Source of the DNA: Planctomycetota bacterium | Lineage (GTDB): Bacteria; Planctomycetota; UBA1135; UBA2386 | Direction: 5' to 3' | Assembly: GCA_003235605.1 (NCBI GenBank) | Contig: QJVU01000511.1 | Location: forward strand, 1 to 5,046 | Length of the DNA: 5,046 nt | In this document: piece after piece, positions 1 through 5,046 of the stretch | Layout of the letters: each line of letters begins with the position of its first letter | Numbering within the stretch: the first letter of the stretch is position 1 | Translations under genes and position numbers: made by a program | The notes under the pieces: model-generated | Database searches by the model: none | What the model saw: the letters and a program-made list of their open reading frames with translations, nothing else | What the model was told of the DNA's origin: nothing

Positions 1-2045
1 TGGGTCACCTCGTGCGTGCTGAGGAAGAACGGTGGGAGACTGACGTTCCGAAGCTCTTCGTTCTGCACCCGAGTGCGCTCACCCGCAGGGGACCCCATCG
101 TGAACTCTCCTCCCGGCAAGAGCACGAGTACGACTCCCGATCCCGCGCCGACGTGAAAGCAGTCTCCCCGTTCACTGCGCTGGGGTCGATCGCCGCTCAG
201 GACATGCCAGAACTCCCAATAGCCCTGTTGGTTGAGGCCAAGAGGAACAAGGCCCAGCTGGGGCGAGAGCGCCAGACCACCGTACTTCGGGCTCGACTGG
301 ATCGCAGCGATGGCGCGATCCCACTCATCCTGATGTTCTGCGATGCTCCGCTCCCGGAGCTTGCTCGCGGTTTCCGCACGGGCAGCAATGGCCGGTCGCA
401 GCCGCTCTAACTTCTCCAGGTAGTCGACCCCCGTCCTCAGCGTGACGGCCTCGACGCTTTCGTCGGTGCCGCCGAGGGCGGCGCACTGTGTGCGGTACTT
501 CTCTATTCGCTCCAACCGCTGGCCGGTTTCATCGAGCCACTGCCGGATGGCTGGCAACGTGGCTGGCGTGGACGGATACAAATGCTCCGCTTGGCCCAGG
601 AGCACCTGGGCAGAGCGGAAGTCCAGCAATCGTCGCGCGCGGTCCCGCGCCGCCCTCACCTGCATCAGGTCAGCAGCAACGACGGCGATCACGATCAGGA
701 GCGCAGCGGCGACAGTGACCGCAACCGCCTTGTTCCGCTGGATCGCAAGCCGTACCACATACGCAAGCGTCGGCTTGCGCGGAGAGATGGGCCGCCGGCC
801 GAGGTAGGCTTCGATGTCGTGCGCCATCTCCATTGTGTCGGCGTAACGTTTCCGTGGGTCGCGGGCCATCGCCTTCGCGCAGATCTCTGCAAGTTCAGCG
901 TTCGCCGAGGGACGCACTTCGAGCGCCGCCGCCGGTGGGCCTGCCAGCACGAGATCCAGCACCATGTGGGGGCTCTTCGCATCTCGTCGCATGTACGGGG
1001 GCTGCCCGGTGATCAGGTGATACAGCATCGCACCCACGGAGTACACGTCGGACCGCGGGCCGACCTCGTCGAGCTTGCCCATCGCCTGTTCCGGCGCCAT
1101 GTAGCAGGGAGTCCCAAGGACATCGCCATCTACCGTCAACAGTGGCGAGTCTGGAGCCTGCCCCTTGCGAGCCGTGTGCTTCGCAGCGACGGAACGTTCG
1201 CTCGAGAGTGGCGCGTGGCGAATCCGTATGTCCTTGGTGTCGTCTTCGCCGATGATCCGCGCCAGACCCCAGTCCATGACGTAGGTCTCACCGAAGCGCC
1301 CGACCATCACGTTCGTGGGCTTCAAGTCCCGATGAATCACCCCCTTCGCATGCGCGTAGGCCATGGCTTCGCACACCCGGATGAGAACCCCGAGACCGCG
1401 CTCTGTCGTCCACCCCTCCTTCCCGGTCTCGATCAGCTTGATGATCCGCTGGAAGTCCCGGCCGCGCACCAGCTGCATCGTGAAGTAGGCGTGTTCTTCT
1501 TCGTCGATGCCGATCTCGTGTACGGGAACGATGCCCGGATGCTCGAGCTGGCCAGTGATCCGCGCCTCCTCGAGGAACCGGGCCAGCGTCCTCCCTGGCA
1601 CGCGCTGCACGGAGACGTCCCGACCCGGCGATCCTCGCCCTCCAACACGCTTCATCGCGAGGTCTCGTCCGACGTTGTTGTCCCGGACCCGGAGAATCGT
1701 ACCCATGCCCCCGCGCTCGATCTCGTCCCGGATCTCGTAGCGCGGCCGCGGCCCGCTGTGGACGACCAGACGCGCGAGCATCTCCGGATCTACCCGTCCC
1801 CCGTACGCGCTCTCAACGAACCTTGCAACGGATTCACCGTCCAGGGTCGCGCCCAACACCCTGCTCACCATCCGCCAGGCGTGGTAGAGGGAGCGGAGAT
1901 CTTCTTCGAGCGCGCGTCGCTCGGCACAAAACGCTTCGAAATCGGCGTCCTTGTCGAGGGACCAATGGTGCAGGAAGTCGCCGAACGCTTGCGCCGCGGG
2001 GCTCAGCTGTGAGTCGTCGGAATCCGATTGGCTGCTGTCAGACAC
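1..2045 (-). CDS. Membrane Ser/Thr protein kinase with C-terminal FGE-sulfatase-like domain (partial, C-terminus outside window)
   Basis: The frame is open from a GTG at 2045 to the window edge (about 681 codons, 3' end missing). Residues 1-100 form a helical N-terminal region. The kinase domain spans about 103-416: Gly-rich loop ERGGMGTI near 110-117, catalytic Lys132 in LAMK, probable helix-C Glu160, HRDLKPTN at 238-245 (Asp240, Asn245), DWG at 258-260 in place of DFG, APEQ at 317-320 and DVYSVG at 333-338. All catalytic residues are present, so an active kinase is expected. A hydrophobic segment at about 440-458 is the single membrane span. It is followed by a charged helical linker and, from about 637, the start of an FGE/SUMF1-type domain (VLLPGGEFTMGSPAGE, then PPFFLSTHEVT). 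Such fusions are common in Planctomycetota; the FGE part there need not be a true sulfatase activator. The start is uncertain: an in-frame GTG at 2057 is also possible and neither has a clear Shine-Dalgarno. The gene lies 80 bp downstream of the sigma gene. Confidence 0.93.
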   Translation of the reverse strand, partial: MSDSSQSDSDDSQLSPAAQAFGDFLHHWSLDKDADFEAFCAERRALEEDLRSLYHAWRMVSRVLGATLDGESVARFVESAYGGRVDPEMLARLVVHSGPRPRYEIRDEIERGGMGTILRVRDNNVGRDLAMKRVGGRGSPGRDVSVQRVPGRTLARFLEEARITGQLEHPGIVPVHEIGIDEEEHAYFTMQLVRGRDFQRIIKLIETGKEGWTTERGLGVLIRVCEAMAYAHAKGVIHRDLKPTNVMVGRFGETYVMDWGLARIIGEDDTKDIRIRHAPLSSERSVAAKHTARKGQAPDSPLLTVDGDVLGTPCYMAPEQAMGKLDEVGPRSDVYSVGAMLYHLITGQPPYMRRDAKSPHMVLDLVLAGPPAAALEVRPSANAELAEICAKAMARDPRKRYADTMEMAHDIEAYLGRRPISPRKPTLAYVVRLAIQRNKAVAVTVAAALLIVIAVVAADLMQVRAARDRARRLLDFRSAQVLLGQAEHLYPSTPATLPAIRQWLDETGQRLERIEKYRTQCAALGGTDESVEAVTLRTGVDYLEKLERLRPAIAARAETASKLRERSIAEHQDEWDRAIAAIQSSPKYGGLALSPQLGLVPLGLNQQGYWEFWHVLSGDRPQRSERGDCFHVGAGSGVVLVLLPGGEFTMGSPAGERTRVQNEELRNVSLPPFFLSTHEVT

Positions 2046-2125
2046 CTTGTGGCCCACATGATAGTCGTCTTGGGCCAGCAGAACCCGCCGTCAGGCAGGG
2101 GAACGGTGGGTCGCGACTCCACCAA

Positions 2126-2809
2126 CTAGCCGGATCCCTCCTTCTCCAAGGACCGCATGAGCAAGGCGAGCCGCGCTATCGCGCGGGACAGCAGCGCACG
2201 ACTGGCGTCGACTGACAAACCGAGCTGCTTGCCGATCTCCTTGTGGGGCAGCTCGAGAAACCTGGCCAGCCAGATGATCTCCTGGTAGTTGTCCGGTAGC
2301 CGATCGAAGGCACGGGCCAGCAAGAGCCTCTCCTCCTCGGCCTGAAGGCACTCCGAGGGTGACATCAGGTGGCTGGCGACATCCCCCGGGGTCACCTTGT
2401 CCATCCTCTTCATCTTGTCCCGGACCGCTTGCCGACGCCGGTGGCGGTCGATCATCTTCGAGAGCGTGACCCGGTGCAGCCAGCCCACGAACCGGGCCCG
2501 GCCGCGGTATTCGAACTTTCCGTTGCGGAGATCCTCGAGCGCCTCCCGACAGACGGACTGCACCAGGTCCGAGACCGATTCCGAAGCCAGAGGCAGCCGG
2601 TGGGCGCGGCGGCGCACGAACGCCTCGATCTGCTGGACATGTTCCACCAGTAATTCGCTGAGCGCCGGCTCATCACCCCTGGTGGTGAGCTCCACCAGAG
2701 TCTTGTGGCGCTCCGGGTCGGAGGGCGGTGTCGATGGAGGATCCGGGGCGGTGTCGGTCACGACAGATCGACCGATTCTCCTCTCGAGCGCCACGTCTCC
2801 GCAAGCCAC
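2126..2809 (-). CDS. ECF-type RNA polymerase sigma factor, probably paired with the downstream kinase
   Basis: This 227-residue protein has the two-domain layout of group 4 sigma factors. Residues 1-37 are Pro/Asp-rich and look disordered. Region 2 covers about 38-135, with the core-binding helix around SDLVQSVCREAL (80-91) and the -10 recognition segment FVGWLHRVTLSKMIDRHRRR (107-126). Region 4 covers about 160-220, with LPDNYQEIIWLARFLELPHKEIG leading into the helix-turn-helix at about 187-210. No anti-sigma gene is visible. The next gene downstream is a Ser/Thr kinase, an arrangement described for several sigma groups in Planctomycetota. Region 2.2 reads S78-V79-S80-D81 where typical members have Asp-Ala-Glu-Asp. 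The start is a GTG 27 bp after the preceding stop with only a weak ribosome site; GTG codons at residues 6 (2794) and 17 (2761) are alternatives that would not affect the domains. The family call is firm; the regulon is unknown. Confidence 0.93.
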   Translation of the reverse strand: MACGDVALERRIGRSVVTDTAPDPPSTPPSDPERHKTLVELTTRGDEPALSELLVEHVQQIEAFVRRRAHRLPLASESVSDLVQSVCREALEDLRNGKFEYRGRARFVGWLHRVTLSKMIDRHRRRQAVRDKMKRMDKVTPGDVASHLMSPSECLQAEEERLLLARAFDRLPDNYQEIIWLARFLELPHKEIGKQLGLSVDASRALLSRAIARLALLMRSLEKEGSG

Positions 2810-2836
2810 CCCCGGAGGTCTGGGCTTGCCAGTCCC

Positions 2837-3421
2837 TCAGGACTTGGGCCGCGGGTAGCTCCCCAGGTAGAAGCGAAAGACCCGGCCACCCCTGGCTTTC
2901 TCGTCGTGGTACTTGCGCACGAGGTCTGCGACCGTTGCGGCCAGTTCCTCTGCGAACGCGCTCCGCGTCTCCGCGGATGCAAACCGCACATCCACCTCCA
3001 GGGCGAAGGTCGGCAGCTTCTTCTTGTCCGCCTCGGCACCGGCTTTCAACACTGCCAGCTCCCGGATTGCCCGGGACGCCAGGGCAATCTGGTAGGCCGA
3101 CGAGAAGCGGTCCTGGATATCCTCGGGCGAGCTGCCCAGGCTACCCAGCGCCGCCGTCGAGATCGCGTAGCTCTGGCCGGTGCGCCGGTAGATCCGCTCC
3201 ACGACGGTGCCCTTCCGCCGCTCCTCCACCAGCTCCACCAGGCGCTGGGCTTCCAGCTCGCGCAGGTGGTAGTTGACCCGCTGCCGCGGCAGGTCGAGGC
3301 GCCGGGCAAGGGCCGCCGCGGAGCCGGGCTCCGCGAGGTGCTCCAGGATCTGGATCCGCACTTCCTGGAGCAGCGCCTGGGCGCGGCGGGGTTCTTCGAT
3401 GACGTCGACGGCGACCGCCAT
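2837..3421 (-). CDS. ArsR-like winged helix-turn-helix transcriptional regulator
   Basis: The protein has 194 residues. A winged helix-turn-helix spans about residues 10-82. Its recognition part is AAALARRLDLPRQRVNYHLRELEAQRLV (35-62), and the wing is ELVEERRKGTVVERIYRRT (63-81). The remaining half (about 100-194) is a helical and strand region ending in VFRFYLGSYPRPKS, which I take as a dimerisation or sensor part; no Cys metal site of the classical ArsR type is visible. The ATG lies 2 bp after the stop of the SRPBCC gene (TAGCCATG), with a weak GGTGG nine bases upstream, indicating translational coupling. The same frame stays open upstream to 3571, but those 50 codons lie inside the SRPBCC gene and are low-complexity Gly/Ala/Arg, so I reject that start. 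Pairing with an SRPBCC/AHSA1 gene is a known pattern for this family. It probably represses its own operon through the palindromes at 4332-4393; effector unknown. Confidence 0.88.
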   Translation of the reverse strand: MAVAVDVIEEPRRAQALLQEVRIQILEHLAEPGSAAALARRLDLPRQRVNYHLRELEAQRLVELVEERRKGTVVERIYRRTGQSYAISTAALGSLGSSPEDIQDRFSSAYQIALASRAIRELAVLKAGAEADKKKLPTFALEVDVRFASAETRSAFAEELAATVADLVRKYHDEKARGGRVFRFYLGSYPRPKS

Positions 3422-3423
3422 GG

Positions 3424-4299
3424 CTACGCACCACCCTGGGCCACCTTCTTCTCGTCGGTGGCAAACAACCGCTCCAGCATCTGATCCCACCGCCGCTGCA
3501 GCGCCGCCACCTTCTCTGCCGGGTGGTGGTAGGCACCAAGCCACAGCCAGGCGTGGGACTGTCCCCCCCACTCCTCGATGGAGAACCGGAAGAAGCCACC
3601 GCCATGGCTCTTGGCGTTGCCGCTGAACTCCCGTGGCTGGCAGACCAGGCTAGTGCCGGAGAACTCGTCGCCGTCCGCGGTCTGGATCCGGAAGGGTGCG
3701 TCTTCCTTCAGGGAGTCGACGCTCGCCCCACAGGCGAACCCGTTCTCGCCAGTGAGGATCTTCCACGCCACGTCGCGATCCATGTCCAGGTCCTTGGTAC
3801 TCCACGCCAATCGACGTTCCTTGCCCTGGTGCTGTTCCACGTAGAGGCGCAGGCTCCACAGCTCCACCGGCCAGCCGCGGCTGATGCCGTCGTACTCCTC
3901 GTCGAATCCGGCCTCGGGTCCGAACCCTGACTGCACCAGGCGCAGGGTGGTCATGCCTCCCTCTCCCTCGAGGAGGAAGTCCAGGAACAGCGGTCGCTTG
4001 CCACCGGCGCCATCGTCGACGTTGGAGTCGTAGCGGGTGCGCAGGCGTGTGCCCGGCTCCAGGATCTCGATGCGCTGGGGCCAGTTGTGGTGTGTCCCCC
4101 ACTCCCACGCGATCTCGCCCCCCACCTTGGCATCGACCCTGACCTTGGGGGCAAACCAGTTCCGAAGACCTTTGTCGGTGGCGATGGCCTCCCACACGGC
4201 GCCCCTTGGGGCGTGGATCTGGATCTGGGTCTCGAAGCTCCGGGAGGAGGGCTGCTCGGGCTGGGATTCGGGCTTGGGGTCGGGGATCGGCTTGGTCAT
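3424..4299 (-). CDS. SRPBCC / AHSA1-like (START-fold) protein with two tandem domains
   Basis: The protein has 291 residues. The first 20 are Pro/Glu/Ser-rich and lack a signal peptide, so it is cytoplasmic. Residues about 21-157 match an AHSA1-type SRPBCC domain: FETQIQIHAPRGAVWEAIAT, then GLRNWFAP, GGEIAWEWG, an acidic loop at 91-101, TTLRLVQSGFG and GWPVELWSLRLYVEQ. Residues about 166-280 look like a second, more divergent domain of the same fold (VAWKILTG, FRIQTADGDEFSGTSLV, HAWLWLGAYHHPAEKVAALQRRWDQMLERLF). Single-domain relatives are about 140-170 residues, so this length fits a duplication. SRPBCC domains form a deep cavity for hydrophobic ligands, but no ligand can be read here. The start ATG has AGGAG eight bases upstream. 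It is the first gene of the minus-strand cluster and lies 2 bp before the winged-helix regulator. It may bind the compound whose presence the regulator answers to; that is inference. Confidence 0.9.
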   Translation of the reverse strand: MTKPIPDPKPESQPEQPSSRSFETQIQIHAPRGAVWEAIATDKGLRNWFAPKVRVDAKVGGEIAWEWGTHHNWPQRIEILEPGTRLRTRYDSNVDDGAGGKRPLFLDFLLEGEGGMTTLRLVQSGFGPEAGFDEEYDGISRGWPVELWSLRLYVEQHQGKERRLAWSTKDLDMDRDVAWKILTGENGFACGASVDSLKEDAPFRIQTADGDEFSGTSLVCQPREFSGNAKSHGGGFFRFSIEEWGGQSHAWLWLGAYHHPAEKVAALQRRWDQMLERLFATDEKKVAQGGA

Positions 4300-4307
4300 G
4301 TCCTTGG

Positions 4308-4312
4308 CTCCT
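4308..4312 (-). promoter_or_regulatory. Ribosome binding site of the SRPBCC gene
   Basis: AGGAG on the minus strand ends eight bases before the ATG at 4299. It is the only strong Shine-Dalgarno seen in the window and supports that ATG as the start of the first gene of the cluster. Confidence 0.75.
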
Positions 4313-4331
4313 GTCTAAGGGGTAGCATTCC

Positions 4332-4353
4332 ACCGACAAAACTATCTGTCGGC
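4332..4353. promoter_or_regulatory. Degenerate copy of the 22-bp palindromic operator (O1)
   Basis: Arms CCGACA and TGTCGG are preserved, separated by 8 bp. The element matches the perfect palindrome at 4372-4393 at 17 of 22 positions, with the differences mostly in the centre. Its left end lies 32 bp upstream of the SRPBCC start codon. It overlaps the best -10-like sequence, so a bound protein would block transcription. Likely bound by the winged-helix regulator encoded at 2837-3421, by position. Confidence 0.7.
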
Positions 4354-4366
4354 GGAAAGGGTTCAA
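4339..4366 (-). promoter_or_regulatory. Possible promoter of the SRPBCC-regulator cluster
   Basis: On the minus strand TTGAAC (4366-4361) and TAGTTT (4344-4339) are spaced 16 bp. Each is a poor match to the sigma-70 consensus (4 of 6 and 3 of 6). The placement is more convincing than the boxes: the -35-like box lies between the two palindromes and the -10-like box lies inside the proximal one. It could also be read by an alternative sigma factor. Confidence 0.35.
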
Positions 4367-4371
4367 GACTG

Positions 4372-4393
4372 ACCGACAGAATATTCTGTCGGT
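4372..4393. promoter_or_regulatory. Perfect 22-bp palindromic operator (O2)
   Basis: The half site ACCGACAGAAT is followed directly by its exact reverse complement ATTCTGTCGGT, giving 11 bp arms with no spacer. A second, degenerate copy lies 40 bp away towards the SRPBCC gene, close to four helical turns. Size, symmetry and position fit a dimeric winged-helix repressor. The site could also influence the plus-strand gene at 4863, but it is about 470 bp from that start. Confidence 0.8.
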
Positions 4394-4862
4394 ACGCCCA
4401 AGCCGTTTTTGACCAAGGAGTTGCGCCCGAGTCGTGCGACTGACTGGCCTGCTGGGGTGAATCCGAGCGCGGACCGCCCGCGCGGCCCAAAAACAAAGAC
4501 CTTGCATTCGCCATTGTGTCTGGGACCCGCCCCGTGTGCGACGTCACGCTCCTGGCTGTTGCCCGGACTTCGATCATCGTTGACACGCGTGAACGTCAAG
4601 GTCCGAGGGCAGATTCTCACAAACCCTGGCGGCACTAGCGCTCAGAAGGCGCAGGAGCAGATGGATACCAAGTCGTACGTAGCGGTTCCGCACTCGTGGT
4701 AGGGTTTTCCACGTTCAGGTCTTCGGTTCTGGTCACTCTTGTCTCCCCCGGGGCCTCCGCTCCGCGAAAACCGCGCAGCCCCAAGGAAGACCAAGAAGAA
4801 ACGAGTGCTGGACTCGATGCAGCACGCCAACAACCCGCTCGCGCCGAGAACAGGTAGTTCCC
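4394..4862. other. Intergenic region with no recognisable gene
   Basis: About 470 bp lie between the operators and the plus-strand gene. Open frames here on either strand give no recognisable protein, and those on the minus strand run through the operators, so I call none. No tRNA, riboswitch or rho-independent terminator was recognised. The region contains a TTGAC-N10-GTCAA inverted repeat (4580-4599), a GC-rich stem GCGCG/CGCGC (4467-4483) and a purine-rich tract near 4782-4803. The promoter of the plus-strand gene must lie here but no convincing -35/-10 pair was found. Confidence 0.6.
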
Positions 4863-5046
4863 ATGATCCGCACCTCGCCGCGCTGGGCCATTGCGGCCAG
4901 TCTCTCTCTCGCCTCCGTCCTCATCGATGCCACACTCGCCGGGCAACAGGGTCCCAAGAACCTGGACTTCGAGGAAGGCAGGATGGGCTATCCAGCCCCG
5001 GGCTGGCATGTCGCTCAGCAAGGCTGCGACGTGCTGGTTGTGAAAC
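4863..5046 (+). CDS. Secreted protein with NLDFEEG-type N-terminal module (partial, C-terminus outside window)
   Basis: Only 61 codons are visible. Residues 1-26 look like a Sec signal peptide: Arg3 and Arg7, a hydrophobic stretch WAIAASLSLASVLI, then a cut likely after Ala26 (TLA before GQQ). The mature part begins GPKNLDFEEGRMGYPAPGWHV. This resembles the N-terminal module (Asn-Leu-Asp-Phe-Glu, then Pro-Gly-Trp) that I know from secreted proteins of Planctomycetota and Acidobacteria, often ahead of an S41-type peptidase domain. The peptidase itself is not in the window, so that product is a guess. The ATG has a weak AGG eight bases upstream. The gene is divergent from the SRPBCC cluster with a 563-bp gap, so co-regulation is possible but not shown. 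Confidence 0.75.
   Translation, partial: MIRTSPRWAIAASLSLASVLIDATLAGQQGPKNLDFEEGRMGYPAPGWHVAQQGCDVLVVK

Noticed and set aside
582..2012. A 476-codon open frame on the plus strand opposite the kinase gene
   Set aside because: The minus strand here encodes a kinase with all its motifs. The plus-strand frame is rich in Arg, His, Pro and Asp with no domain, a typical antisense shadow in GC-rich coding DNA.
2058..2125. Possible separate promoter or small gene between sigma and kinase genes
   Set aside because: The gap is short, with no convincing promoter boxes, hairpin or open frame.
2752..2765. TGTCG-GTCA-CGACA inverted repeat near the sigma gene start, resembling the operator arms
   Set aside because: The arms are in reversed order compared with the operators, it is short, and it lies within coding sequence. 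Probably chance.
3422..3571. Upstream extension of the winged-helix regulator by 50 codons
   Set aside because: The extra part overlaps the SRPBCC gene and is low-complexity. The ATG at 3421, two bases after the SRPBCC stop, gives a normal N-terminus.
4467..4483. GC-rich stem GCGCG/CGCGC as a terminator
   Set aside because: It has no U-run on either strand in the required position, and it sits between divergent genes where no terminator is needed.
4296..4635. Minus-strand open frames of 90-96 codons upstream of the SRPBCC gene
   Set aside because: They run through both palindromes and the ribosome binding site, and their products have no recognisable features.
4635..5021. A 128-codon minus-strand open frame at the right end
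   Set aside because: It lies antisense to the signal peptide and NLDFEEG start of the plus-strand gene, which is far better supported.

Overview
The window is GC-rich and holds four genes on the minus strand, read right to left, plus the first part of a plus-strand gene at the right edge. The gene families point to Planctomycetota. The strongest signs are an N-terminal Ser/Thr kinase with a DWG instead of a DFG motif, a single membrane segment and a C-terminal sulfatase-modifying-factor-like (FGE) domain, located directly downstream of an ECF sigma factor gene. The secreted protein with an NLDFEEG-type N-terminus fits the same phylum. This placement is inference from protein style; there is no rRNA or other phylogenetic marker.

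Layout. Positions 1-2045 (minus) are the first ~681 codons of a kinase-membrane-FGE fusion whose C-terminus lies outside the window. Positions 2126-2809 (minus) encode an ECF-type sigma factor. Positions 2837-3421 (minus) encode an ArsR-like winged-helix regulator. Positions 3424-4299 (minus) encode a two-domain SRPBCC/AHSA1-like protein. Positions 4300-4862 are a divergent intergenic region. Its left part carries a good ribosome binding site and two copies of a 22-bp palindrome (one perfect, one degenerate) spaced 40 bp apart. The remainder (about 470 bp) shows no gene. At 4863 a secreted protein starts on the plus strand and runs off the window.

How they fit together. The SRPBCC and winged-helix genes are separated by 2 bp and are almost certainly co-transcribed and translationally coupled. 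The palindromes just upstream are the natural autoregulatory operators for the winged-helix protein. The sigma gene starts 27 bp after the regulator and the kinase about 80 bp after the sigma gene, so all four could form one transcript, with the sigma/kinase pair as a signalling module attached to the repressor-controlled pair. The sigma factor has lost most of the acidic residues normally found in region 2.2 and has serines there instead. Next to a Ser/Thr kinase gene, this suggests activation by phosphorylation, as known for EcfP/PknT in Vibrio. That link is the most interesting hypothesis here.
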